Part shown: piece after piece, positions 46,310-58,091 of the stretch
Layout of the letters: every line of letters starts with the position of its first letter
How positions within the stretch are numbered: position 1 is the first letter of the stretch
Assembly (NCBI GenBank): GCA_907164885.2
Contig: OU015500.1
Location: 55,674,659 to 55,738,658, forward strand
Length of the DNA stretch: 64,000 bases
Origin: Dolomedes plantarius
Taxonomy: Eukaryota > Arthropoda > Arachnida > Araneae > Dolomedidae
Direction: 5' to 3'
Made by a program: the position numbers and the translations under genes
The notes under the pieces: model-generated
Told to the model about the DNA's origin: nothing
Seen by the model: only the letters and a program-made list of their open reading frames with translations
Database searches by the model: none

Positions 46310-46472
46310 GAAAGAAAGAGGAGAGAAGGTCCAGATTTTGCTCCGACTGTTTTCCTAGAGCTCAGACCATACAGAGTCTCGACTGAAACAGCGTCTAGCA
46401 GTAGTGCCGGTAACCGTGATGATCCGGTATACGACGTGATGCCATCTTTCATCCCTGCATTTTACAGCAACA
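46310..46472 (+). other. Candidate internal exon, plus strand
   Basis: Open between an AATTAAG acceptor-like site and an ACA|GTAAGT donor at 46473. The encoded segment reads EGPDFAPTVFLELRPYRVST, then SSSAGNRDDPVYDVMPSFIP. Base composition is clearly richer in G+C than the neighbourhood. No family recognised, so it is speculative. Confidence 0.2.

Positions 46473-47879
<1,407 letters not shown>

Positions 47880-47940
<61 letters not shown>
47880..47940. repeat. (TA)n microsatellite left of Tc1/mariner element
   Basis: Ends exactly at the terminus at 47941. Confidence 0.95.
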
Positions 47941-47943
<3 letters not shown>

Positions 47944-48177
47944 TGCGTAACAAAATTATAAGACCACTGTGGATTTTGTGAGTTTTACTACAAATAGTAT
48001 AATTTTTTTAAAATTAAATTATGTTGATGTTAATAAATGAGATATAAAATTTATGTATATTATTTTTAAGAGATATTTAAACATACTAATTATATTATGA
48101 ACAATTTCAAATTTTTCCAATCAAATATCTGTAACAAAATTATAAGACCACTAGTTAAAACAAATTTTTTAATAAAA

Positions 48178-49172
48178 CTAATATGACGTTGATCCACTAT
48201 TTTTCTGAATAACTTCAAATACTCGATTTTTCATTGAATTAATTAGGTTTTCGAGCAAATATTTGGGAATTTTGTCCCATTCATCCATGATAGGTAGTTC
48301 CATATCATACACAGAATCATACTAACGGTTATTTGCATACACTTGACGAGCCAAATGGCCCCACAAGTTTTCGGTGGGATTCAGGTCTGGACTAAGGCTT
48401 GGCCAGTTTAAGACCTCGATTTTTTCTTTTTGAAACCAGTTTTTAGTTGATTTAGACACATGGCACGGCGCATTGTCATGCAGAAATTTCCAGTTTGTTC
48501 CTTCTAAAAATTGTCCAAAAGGTATAAGGTGTTGGTAAAGCAGTTGTTGATAACAAATGGGGTCCATTTTTCCAAGAACTCGCTGCAGATCGCATTACCC
48601 ATCATATGCAAAAGCTCCCCACACCATCACAGAGCCACCAGCCATCTGTCTACTGAAGAAAACCCGAGGTTCCTTTCGTAAATCATGCCGGTAGGAAATA
48701 TTACCGTCCAGGCCATCCAAATTAATTTTTTTTTCGTCGGAAAAATAATATTTTTCCAAACAGCATCCCAGGTCATGACTTCCTTTGCCAACTTCAGCCT
48801 TCCTTCTTTATGATGCTTTAACAGTCTTGGTTTTCTTTTCAATTTCCGAAGAGCAACATTTGAATTTGATCTTAAAGTGCGCCAGACTGTCACATGTGGA
48901 ATAGTTTTACTTGTCTGCTGTGTTATTTTACGAGTAGACAAGTTCTGTTTCGTTGCAAGCTTTAAAATTCGTCTATTATCGCGAGCAGATATTTTTCTCT
49001 TTCTGCCAGATCTTTTATATTTTCCATAAAAATCTCTTTTACTTAAAACGTCATGAATAGCAGTTTTAGAACGTTTAAGTATCTTACTTATTTCACGTTC
49101 CGATTTTCCAGAGCTCTTATAAAACCAAATTTTTCGAACTTCTAGTACAGATAATTCTCTTCCACGCGGCAT
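48178..49172 (-). pseudogene. Tc1-like (DD34E) transposase, two frameshifts
   Basis: The ATG at 49170-49172 starts MPRGRELSVLEVRKIWFYKS. The helix-turn-helix continues SEREISKILKRSKTAIHDVL and the linker GRKRKIS. The first catalytic Asp (IIFSDEKKINLDG) is found by changing frame in an A-run near 48725-48735, where the original frame reads IIFPTKKK. VFFSRQMAGGSVMVWG follows. The second Asp is in FLHDNAPCHVSKS and the Glu in SPDLNPTENLWGHLARQ, 34 residues apart. There is a stop near 48595 and another at 48322. The protein end near 48178 reads VIQKNSGSTSY. Only a few lesions, so this is a fairly young copy. Confidence 0.87.
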
Positions 49173-49200
49173 TGTGAATTTCCTCATAAAACCAAAGAAA

Positions 49201-49335
49201 TTAAATTCTATTTTCTTTTACAATATTATCGTTTGGACTTTTTTGTGATGTAAACGATAATATTGTAAAAGAAAATATTAAATTCTATTTTCTTTTACAA
49301 TATTATCGTTTGGACTTTTTTGTGAAGTAAAGTTA
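49201..49335. repeat. Duplicated palindromic block in the Tc1 5' region
   Basis: A ~60-bp sequence (ATTAAATTCTATTTTCTTTT ... GGACTTTTTTGTGA) occurs twice in tandem. Between the copies lies the inverted sequence CGATAATATTGTAAAAGAAA, so each copy can fold with it. Confidence 0.82.
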
Positions 49336-49607
49336 CAGTTTATCTACGATTTTGAAAGAAAAAATAAAATAGTTTCAAAAACGCAAACGATTTTAAATAA
49401 AAAAATAAGTGGTCTTATATTTATGTTACACCGATATTTCAAAAAATCGTTTGCTGTGTGAAATTAACTCAATTTTGTTTCCTTTAAGCGATTTATTTGA
49501 GAAAATATAACTTTTTTCATTTGCTTCAAATTTTAAAATTATTCATTTTATGCAGTGTAATATTAAAATGAGTGATATTTTGGGTGGTCTTATAATTTTA
49601 TTACACA

Positions 49608-49610
<3 letters not shown>

Positions 49611-49671
<61 letters not shown>
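49611..49671. repeat. (TA)n microsatellite right of Tc1/mariner element
   Basis: Starts at the terminus at 49610. Confidence 0.95.
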
Positions 49672-49674
<3 letters not shown>

Positions 49675-49837
49675 TGGCCTTAATTTAAAGGGCTTATAGC
49701 GCACGAGTATAAAAGGATTCACAGTACAATGGGTGTTCGGGAACGTCGCGTAAATGTGGCAGATGGCGCTATGTAGGGCAGTCGAAACAAGCCAGCATTG
49801 CGAGAAACTGTCATTCCCCGCTGTGATTACATACAGC

Positions 49838-50125
49838 ATGCAGCGTTTTAATGCTGAAATAGCAGATATCCATCTGAAGTATGGCCTTGTGAATGGAAAT
49901 GGGAGAGCTGTGCAAAAGTTTACAGAGAAATACCAAATCGTCAAAATTTCGGCAAGTGCACAGCTTCGAGAAAGCGAAGGTGCTGTTTCGCTGCGTCATG
50001 AAAGCCCTCCAGTATGATAGAGCGCCAGCACACTTGCCGTGATATCAGGAATTTACTAGACGCTATTTATCGACACCAGTGGATTGGTCGAGGTGGACCT
50101 GTTCCCTGTGTTGATCAACATATTT
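49838..50125 (+). pseudogene. DUF4817-type mariner remnant
   Basis: An open stretch starts MQRFNAEIADIHLKYGLVNG and continues NGRAVQKFTEKY, matching the DUF4817 helix-turn-helix at the N-terminus of a mariner group. After about 50 residues the sequence jumps to a catalytic-core scrap (ALQYDRAPAHL near 50000-50030; the Asp of the second catalytic block is the D) and WIGRGGPV near 50080-50100. The central and C-terminal parts are missing. It is probably an old internal-deletion copy related to the element at 19602-20172. Confidence 0.6.
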
Positions 50126-50819
50126 AAAAATTTGCCAATACATTATTCAGTTGAAATTATCAGAAACACAAATTCCTTAATTATTCGACTATATTTTTCA
50201 GAGCAGTTTTTTTCTTTGCATGCTTGATGAAACGGATACAAAGAACACGCTACATATTTTCAAATTTTAACTAATTAGAATAAAAATTCTTTGTTTGTAT
50301 CTAATGAATAATGATTTTTTTCCTATTCAAAAATGGCAAAATTCTAATCTTTAATTATTTAAGGGAAATGTTAAAACATTCTTGAAGAAATAACAGTTTC
50401 CTTCACAAACGGTTTCTTTCACAAGTCCGTTAGAAGAGAAAAGGATGAATTGCTTTTGTAATGTTAATGCTAACTGTCACTTTTAAAACACTATGGTATA
50501 CGGAGCTAAGTAAGAAAACAAAAACAGAAAAATGCTTATGACAATTTTAATGCATTGCATAAATATGTACATATAATTGTATATATGTTTCTGACAGACA
50601 CAAGAAAAAAAATACTTTTATAAAATAAATATAAAAAAACCTTTTTTTCACACACAAACGCACGCACACAGTTTTCCACTAACTTCCTTTGTAAAAAAAA
50701 ACGGTACGTTTAAGATGGATTGTGTGGCTCCAAACCTGTCTCAGCAACGTCAGCAATCGGTTTAGCAGCTAAGGTATTAAAGTCAGTGGAGATTAATCCG
50801 AATATCGTTTAGGGAATGT
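50126..50819. other. AT-rich spacer
   Basis: No gene recognised. Ends with TTTAGGGAATG before the piggyBac C terminus. Confidence 0.5.
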
Positions 50820-50823
50820 TTAA

Positions 50824-50860
50824 CACTAGAACCGCCAATGCGGTCATTTTGACCGTTTTG
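50824..50860 (+). repeat. piggyBac C left terminus
   Basis: CACTAGAACCGCCAATGCGG followed by TCATTTTGACCG, palindromic around the last part. Confidence 0.75.
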
Positions 50861-51011
50861 AAAATTTCAATTCGTATCAATTTGTTTCTATTAAGACGGT
50901 GACTTTCAGCTGCAATGACTTTTCCTAAAATACAATACGTTATGATATCTCGGTGAAAAATTTTTCATTTAGCCAAAATTTTTGGAGTACTAAACCTACA
51001 ACCGCTAGAGC

Positions 51012-51052
51012 ATTTTATTGACTACGGTCATTTTGACCGTAGTCAATAAAAT
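51012..51052. repeat. Perfect 19-bp palindrome in piggyBac C
   Basis: ATTTTATTGACTACGGTCA, loop TTT, then the exact complement. Its core GGTCATTTTGACC also occurs at the element's two ends. Confidence 0.92.
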
Positions 51053-51070
51053 GTATATTTCACCAAGTAG

Positions 51071-51212
51071 ATGTCGCTAGATGAATTGGATGCATTTATT
51101 GGATTCCTATTATGTGCGAGAGAAACGTTTGAGGCTAACAATATTGAATTAGAAAATATGTGTCATAATTTATGTGGAATTCGTATTTTTCCTGAAAACA
51201 TGTCTCGAACTG
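51071..51212 (+). pseudogene. piggyBac transposase C, short 5' piece
   Basis: Opens at 51071 with MSLDELDAFIGFLLCARETF, the block that normally lies about 100-150 residues into the protein, so the acidic N-terminus is missing here. It continues NNIELENMCHNLCGIRIF and is then cut by the Tc1 at about 51212. Confidence 0.75.
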
Positions 51213-52708
51213 CAATCATGTCCATAATTTAAGGATAATTCAGAATCACACGGAAATCTAACTCTAAAGTAAAAATTTCACCTGTAAAATTATCCACATA
51301 TCTTCAAGAATAATATGCAAATTACAGGAACCCACCAGATAACGCAGATAGTACGTCACAATGACGAGAGTGTAAGAGAGGGATATATAAGGAATGGTGG
51401 CAAAGAAGTAAAATTGTTCACAAGCGTTCTGTAAGCCGCTCAGTGCCATAACCGAATAGTTATGACACAGATGACGCATGTGGAGGATTTTTTACGTGGT
51501 AGAATTATCGACCGCCTGGAATGCGGGCGTACTCATATGGAAGTATCCGAGGAACTTGGAATTGCACAAAGTGTCATCTATAGGCTTTGGCAACGATTCC
51601 TAGATGACGGAAATGTCAGTAGACGTTACAGTACAGGTCGCCCTCGAGTTACAACGCCGAATTAAGACATATATTCGGCAGTAACTGCCAAAAGAAGCAG
51701 ACGCAGCACAGCATCCGACCTGTCTCGTCAGCTATCTGCAGCCACGGGTACCACAGTTTCAAGGCAAACCGTGTACAGACGTTTGGGAAATATTGGTCTA
51801 TATGCTCGCAGGCCTGTCAGATATGTTCCGCTCACGGCAACTCACTGTCGGGAGCGATTAGTCTGGTGTAGAGAACATGCAATGTGGACATCATCACAGT
51901 GGGCTTGTGTGATGTTTTCCGACGAGTCCACATTTAGCTTGCAGTCTTATTCACGTCGGACTTTAGTATGGAGAACGCCAGGTACCCATACCACCAAGAC
52001 AATATCATTGAACGACACCGTTACGGTGGTGCAGGATTGCTCATTTGGGGTGGAATTATATTGGGCTCCAGAACAGATCTGCATGTTCAAATCTTAACCA
52101 TGAACGGCCACGTTTAACGGGACATCATTCTGGAACAACATGTACGTCTGTTTAGGGGTGCCATGGGCGAAGAATTTGTGTTTATGGATGACAATGCCCG
52201 TCCTCACCGAGCAAACATCGTAAACGAATGCTTTCAATCTGAAGTTATCACCCGTATGTTATGGCCGCATTATCACCTGACTTCCGATAGAGCATGTGTA
52301 GGACATGCTTGGCCGAAGAGTTGCAGCCCGTCAACCACCTCCTATATGTGTACCGGAACTTGGGAGAACATTGCTTGCTTAATGGAGTAATATTACCCAA
52401 GATCAGCTCTATAATTTGATACTCAGTATGCCAAGACGTTGAACGTACTGTATTTCATCGCATTGGAGACATAAAACGTATTAACTGTCATACCAACCAT
52501 GTAATATTAAGTTTGTGTAAATGAGATAAATTTTACAATTGTTCCAGGGAGCAAAAATCGTAGTTTTTATGAATGGTATCATACATACACCATTTTTTTG
52601 TTCTTTATTTTTTTTAATAAATGGGCTTTAAGAACAAGTAACGTTTGTTCTGTTTCCGAAAATTTATTTGCCGGAGCTGGTATTATCCATAATTTATGCA
52701 TATGAGAG
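51213..52708 (+). mobile_element. Tc1-like element, copy 2, nested in piggyBac C
   Basis: The same family as 42749-44248. The left end is decayed (ATCATGTCCATAATTTAAGG) and the right end TTATCCATAATTTATGCATA leads into TGAGAGTA. It splits the piggyBac transposase frame. Confidence 0.87.
51462..52450 (+). pseudogene. Tc1-type transposase, copy 2, broken
   Basis: The ATG at 51462 reads MTQMTHVEDFLRGRIIDRLE, then GIAQSVIYRLWQRFLDDGNV and STGRPRVTTPN, where it stops. The next piece (51771-52097) has MYRRLGNIGLYARRPVRYVP and the first catalytic Asp in VMFSDESTFSLQ. A third (52163-52390) has FMDDNARPHRANIVNECFQS with the second Asp. The Glu block is degraded (LTSDRACVGHA in place of SPDLNPIEHVW), so catalysis would be lost even without the frameshifts. 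Confidence 0.85.
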
Positions 52709-52710
52709 TA

Positions 52711-53796
52711 GATTTCGTGAAATAATGAGATACGTACGATTTGATATAAAGTCAACCGGAAAACACCTTGCAGAAGATAAATTCGCATTAGTATCCGAAA
52801 TATGGAATCCATTTATTGAGAACTTTATTCCTAATCATAATCCTCGAGAAAACTTTACCATCAATGAGAAGCTTTTCAAAACCAAAGCAAGATGCAAGTT
52901 CATACAGTATATGCCCCTGAAGCCTGGAAAATTTGGTATAAAGGCTATTGGCAGATGTTGAAAAAAATATATATTTACTGAATATATTCCCTTACTTAGG
53001 TAAAAATGACGACCTACCAAGCAATCAAAGTTTATCTAAATATGTTGTTCGTCTTCTAACGAAACCATACTTCAACAAATGTTACAACATTACAACAGAT
53101 AATTTCTTTACTTCACTGCGTCTTGCAGAAAAGCTGAAGTCAATGAAAACAAGCATTGAGGGCACAAAAAAACGCAGAAGAAAAGAAATTTCTGAGGCCA
53201 TAAAAAATGAGAAACATGCATTGTTCAGCAGCAAACTTCTTGCTAAAGATGATGTAATTTTGACAGTTTATCAAGGAAAGAAGAACAAAAATGTTTAACT
53301 GTTAAGTTCCCTAGATTCATCAGTTACAGTGGGAACTGGTGAGAATCACTTACCAGAAGCTGTAAAGCTCTATAATTGAACAAAATTTGTAGTTGTCGTG
53401 CTGGACCAAATGACACGGAAGTATTCCACAAAAGCTTGTTCTAGACGGTGGCCTCTTTATGTATTTTATAATGTGCTTGATCTCGCGGGCATTAATTCTT
53501 AAATACTATATAAGAAACTCAGTGGAAATAACATTCGACGGCAGGACATTCTTTTGCAATTAAGATCCGAGCTGCTAGAATTATATGCAAATTCGATGAA
53601 AGCATCGAAGATTTCATTACTCAGTACATCCAAACTGACTAGTGATACAGAAGCTAAAAAGAGAAATCAGTGCCAAAGTTCTAGTTGCAAAGGTAATAAA
53701 ACAATGGGCAAGTGTGAAGTTCGCAGGAAACCGACTTGCGGAAAATGCACCGCTGAAGTGGTAAAGAAGATTTTTTGTGAAAACAGGGTGAAATAA
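52711..53796 (+). pseudogene. piggyBac transposase C, main part
   Basis: Resumes after the Tc1 with RFREIMRYVRFDIKSTGKHL, then DKFALVSEIWNPFIENF and NFTINEKLFKTKARCKFIQY. The position of the first catalytic Asp reads N in TINEKL, a substitution that would abolish activity. PLKPGKFGIK, LNIFPYLGKNDDLP, NITTDNFFTSLRLAEKL (second Asp present) and VYQGKKNKN follow. The region 53300-53550 is out of frame with stops. The cysteine-rich tail appears at 53670-53790 (CQSSSCKGNK, then CGKCTAEVVKKIFC). It is an old, inactive copy. Confidence 0.83.
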
Positions 53797-54289
53797 ATTG
53801 TTTAGTTCATGCACATACATGCGATACATTTTCTACATTTTAAGAAAAAAATTAGCTTTATTTTAGCCAAAAATAACATATTATTTTTGATTTTATTCCG
53901 CAGGAAAGAAGAAATGTAACTAAGTATAATATGATATATGTATGCGTTAACTCTACATTTATTTTTATTCAGTTAATTTCTATTTACCAGGAATTGTTCA
54001 TAATTCCCATCAGAAATTGATGTCTATCAATTTGCATCATTAGTATTAATTGTATCATTTGTATTAAGTATAAAGGAAATGCTATATTGCACAGTGTTTA
54101 ATTTCATACATGTTTTTTTTTTGTGCTTATTTAAATTTTTTTAAATAGTGTATACAATTTCTTACCCAAAACCTTTTTTATTATAGAAATAATTATAACA
54201 TATAATATTGGGTATACTGATAATAATAGTAATAAACGATATTAAGGGTAAAAAAGGGTAAGTAAGTGATAATAAAGCACTGTAGATCA

Positions 54290-54350
54290 CATCGGTCAAA
54301 ATGACCTCTTCGGTGGTTCTAGGTATACGTTCTTGACAGCGGTACTAGTG
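54290..54350 (+). repeat. piggyBac C right terminus
   Basis: CATCGGTCAAAATGACCTCT and GGTTCTAGGTATACG, ending GCGGTACTAGTG. Confidence 0.7.
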
Positions 54351-54361
54351 TTTAGGATCCC

Positions 54362-54770
54362 AATGCGATGATCAACGCTCAGCGGTAAACCAAATCACAC
54401 GATAATTTGCTCAAGACTATCAATTACAAGCGATCCCGCATGCTGTCTTCAGAAGTTAACTTTCTCCACGACAACGCTCGGTGGCATTTCGAGAATATTG
54501 TTGTTCATGCACTAGCGTATAAAATGGGAGGTCCTTGCACATCCTGCATACAGCCAAGATTAATCACCATGTGACTTTCAACTTTAGGGACTGCTCAAGA
54601 AATTCCGAGAGGGGCAAAGATTCGACACCGATGAGGACGTACAGGTTTCAGTTAAGGACTGATCAGCAGTAACTGATATCTTTCACGCATAGAATTTGTT
54701 TACTTCCCAAACAGTAGGATGCCTGCCGAAACGCCCTGGGTGACTTCTGGGGAACATAGTATGCAGTAAG
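54362..54770 (+). pseudogene. mariner (SETMAR-type) transposase remnant
   Basis: Starts right after the piggyBac C end. Recognisable pieces are INYKRSRMLSSEVNFLHDNA, with RWHFENIVVHALAY after it (HDNARxH is the second catalytic Asp), then DFQLFGLLKKF in another frame and RFDTDEDVQVSVKD, the mariner C-terminal landmarks, and CLPKRPG. The N-terminal part is absent to the left, where piggyBac C sits. It may have been split or replaced by that insertion. Several stops. Confidence 0.68.
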
Positions 54771-55633
54771 CTTCATTAAATACCACTCTTTCTGTTCGCT
54801 TATGTTTCGTCTTTCCTTTCTTCCCAGTTCGATGTCTGCAGATCTCGAACGGGTTTCACAAGAACATGTTTTATAAGGTAAATATTTTTTAACCTTGAGG
54901 TCGAAGTATCTTCTACAGATAATCTATACTTTGTTGTGTGAAAAGGGGAAAAATAGATAGAATGGATGTAAGTATATCCAAATTTTAGAAAAAATCTTTT
55001 TTTTATTTATACCTCTTAAGTCTAAAAAAGAAACATTGAGGTTTAGAACGTTTCTTACAGTCTCTTTCAATCTTTAATTCAGCCCGTATACGTTTGTAAT
55101 CTTACTTAGTTGATATTATTTTTTTAACTATTATTTTTTTTAAAAAAATGCAATTAAAGATTTCATGTTGAAACAGTTTTTCCTAGTGATTAACATGAAG
55201 TCAAATTGTTTAATAATGTTTCAAACTACTTTAGATGTACTCCTATTCTGTCAAAATAGTAGATTTACTACTTTTACTTAAAATGCTGTAAGGCTTTATT
55301 CAGAACTTCATTTTTGCTCTCTCTATTTAATTTACTCCGAAAATTTCATTAAGTTTTTTTAAGTACAGACAAATGAAGTTCTTGATTGTTTTAAAGATGG
55401 ATAAAATGTTGCAGTAAAAGATATTTTCATCTCAACATTTGTGCCTTTCAGAAAAATATTTTTTTGATGGAAGTGATTCGAATCAAATATTTCAACTAAT
55501 TTCACTTATTTTATTTACAGTTGCATTATAAAAAAGTTCTAAAATTGTATTTGTATGGATCACTAGGCTTTGTTGCCAGAAATATATTACGCTAATGAAG
55601 CAATTATATTCATAGTAGTATACTAAAGTAATA

Positions 55634-55635
<2 letters not shown>
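54771..55635. other. AT-rich spacer
   Basis: Nothing recognised. Confidence 0.55.
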
Positions 55636-55723
<88 letters not shown>

Positions 55724-55728
55724 ATATA
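55636..55728. repeat. (TA)n(TG)n microsatellite left of MITE
   Basis: TA repeats, a TG run at 55700-55723, then TATATA up to the MITE terminus. Confidence 0.95.
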
Positions 55729-56373
55729 CAGTCGGATCTCTATTTATCGAAGTCACTAAATCTCGAAAAAAAGTTCGTTATATGGAGAATTAGTTAAATA
55801 GAGATACACCTTTTAAAATACTTAAAACTCACACAAAACATATTTATCATAAACACTAAATATTATTAAAAATTAATTAATCACATCTTCTATTTGTAAA
55901 TTAATATCTATTTGTTTTATATATCTTACCCATCAAAAATAAATCTGAAAGGAAAACAAGAATAAGACGAAACTTTGTCCGGGAATACATTGTATTTTCA
56001 ATTTCCAGAAACGAAATTACCAGCACGACTCTGATCAACAATCTAGGAAACTGGAGACTAGTTCAATATCACGGGACAGCTCCATTAAGGGTGAAATAGG
56101 GATATTGAAAGTTATTTTAATGAAGTGGACAGTGTGTGTGGGGGGGGGGGGGGGATAAAGGTTGCACTTCCAGGATGAAATGCAAAGAATAGAAGCCAAT
56201 TAATTTACTGCTCTCGGTGAGTTGGGCGACTGGTAAAATTAGTTCAAGGTCATTTATCACAATAAAATATTTTAAAAGAAAGAATAAGTTTCAAATGTCC
56301 AGAAATATTTTGAGAAATATGGATGAAAAAAAACATTGGATCACAAAAAAAGTTCGTTAAATAGAGGTACCGA

Positions 56374-56376
<3 letters not shown>
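55729..56376. mobile_element. pogo/Tigger-like MITE
   Basis: 648 bp with ends CAGTCGGATCTCTATTTATC and, inverted, CAGTCGGTACCTCTATTTAA, both continuing toward CGAA. The CAGTCGG..TCTATTTAACGAA form is typical of pogo-type termini. TA flanks on both sides within microsatellites. No transposase fragment seen. A run of 15 G occurs at 56140-56154. Confidence 0.83.

Positions 56377-56411
<35 letters not shown>
56377..56411. repeat. (TA)n microsatellite right of MITE
   Basis: Begins at the MITE terminus. Confidence 0.93.
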
Positions 56412-56417
<6 letters not shown>

Positions 56418-57464
56418 GCCACGACTTGAAATTCTCTTAACTGGGATCCTCGGTTATCATCTCCAACCTCCAGTTACGACTGCATCATAAGAGGTAAAAT
56501 TAAACGCCCAAAAGACCCTGACAAATATTACTCATATATATTGTATCAGAGAAATATTCCATCTTAAATATAAATTCTGAATTATACATTAATTTTTTAA
56601 TAAAATGTTTTGTCATTTCAAAGCCATTCCATCACTGCTTTGGAAGGATTTATCATACTACGTTTAATTTTATGAATGTTTGCTTCATTATGTACATTCA
56701 TCTGATTTTACCAATTGAATGTTAATTGTAATATTCAATAGGTAAAATCAGAGGTAATATTACAATTCATGATTAGAAAATTATTTTGAAAAATAATCAA
56801 AAATATTCACGAATTTAAAGGAAATGAGAATTAGTCCCTTTTCAAGTTAAATATGAGGATTTTGTAGCAAGCATGGAAAGAAAAAGTAGGAAATTTGCAA
56901 AAATTTTCCTCATTCAAAATCAAATAAGGTGGTTCGGACACGAAATGTATTTTAGCATTTTACTCTGAATCCATGTTTTGGAATCCCGGAAAAAATTTTT
57001 CTTCGCAAATACTGTACTTATATTTTCAGCCGAATAAATGTAGAATTTCTCTTTGACAATTCTCGTTTTTAGTCCCGGAAATATGAAACATATAAATGTT
57101 TTTCCTGTTATATGTTTTTTTTCTGTTTCTGCCTCAGCCATTCATTCATGAAATCTTTTTGAAATTTGAGCTGCTAGCTAATTAAAAGCAACCATGACCA
57201 TTTGCAAAAATGTTATATTGAAACTTTCTGTGCTGTAAACTTTTGGGAATATCTATCTCACAAGAACTAAATAATTCAAATGAAAATATTTTGCTGCAAA
57301 TAAACCAACGTGTAATGCCTCTTGAGTATGATATATTTTACCAAATTTTAAACAATGTTAGGCAAATATTACTTTAAAATTAAATTTTAGAATATTTTAC
57401 TGTAGAAACAAGCTTTTTTATGTAAAAACTTTGAGAAAACATTTTTTTATTTTCGTATTTTTTT
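56412..57464. other. AT-rich spacer
   Basis: The 73-codon stretch 56920-57141 (-) shows no motif. A short inverted pair around 56706 and 56745 (ATCTGATTTTACC / GGTAAAATCAGA) could form a ~13-bp stem. Otherwise nothing seen. Confidence 0.5.
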
Positions 57465-58086
57465 TTAGCCAAAATCTAAGTAACATTAATATTGTTTTAA
57501 TTATATCCAAATTTTCAAAAATAAAATTTAGCTTAAGCCATCGGCAAATGGAAAATTCGAGTGTGCCATTCTTTATTAATTTAAGTATTTATATACATGT
57601 TTCATATTTTGCCAATCTTCAAAGATAAAATTTAGTTTAAACCACTGGCAAGTTGAGAAGTACGTCCCCCCTTTTATTCATTTTAGAATTTCTATGAATA
57701 CTGTTCCATGTATTGTCACTTTTCAAAATAAAATTTAGTCAGTAGGAAAAAAAAATCCTCCCCGCGTTTTATTCAATTTAGTATTTATATTCATAACGTT
57801 CATGTACTATCAATTTTCAAGAATAAAATTTAGTTTAAACCAACAGCAAGGGAAAAATTCTTTTATCTTCTTTTACACTCAATTTAGCATACATATACTT
57901 ATTGTCGCATTTAGTACTAATTTACGAAGTTAAAATTTTGTTTACACCATCAGCAAGTTGAATTTTTCTCTCTTCTTTTATAAACAGTTTAGTAATGATA
58001 CGCATACTGTCGCATTTACTAGCAATTTTTGAAAATAAAATTTAGTTTAAGTCATCAGCAAGTAGAAAATTACTTTCTTTTCTTTT
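57465..58086. repeat. Degenerate ~105-bp tandem repeat array
   Basis: Six imperfect units sharing TTTCAAAAATAAAATTTAGT, then AAACCATCAGCAAGTTGAAA, then a CTTCTTTTAT pyrimidine stretch and TACTGTCGCATTTACTA. Unit starts lie near 57516, 57623, 57728, 57826, 57930 and 58030. A further unit follows the solo LTR at 59604-59760. Confidence 0.83.
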
Positions 58087-58091
58087 ATACA

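Larger units (their letters stand above)
47941..49610 (-). mobile_element. Tc1/mariner-superfamily element in a (TA)n tract
   Basis: Left end CAGTGCGTAACAAAATTATA and right end, inverted, CAGTGTGTAATAAAATTATA, both continuing AGACCAC. 1670 bp, with (TA)n on both sides. Confidence 0.92.
50820..54354 (+). mobile_element. piggyBac element C, with nested Tc1
   Basis: Left end TTAA (50820-50823), then CACTAGAACCGCCAATGCGG. The right end contains CGGTCAAAATGACCTCTTCG, GGTTCTAGG and finally GGTACTAGTG followed by TTTA (54351-54354), a one-base change from TTAA. The transposase gene lies between them on the plus strand, interrupted by a Tc1 at 51213-52708. The ends share the CACTAG and GGTCA..TGACC features of piggyBac A. 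Confidence 0.82.

Noticed and set aside
57465..58086. CRISPR-like array
   Set aside because: Units are contiguous, degenerate and AT-rich with no constant repeat/variable spacer pattern, and the DNA is clearly eukaryotic.
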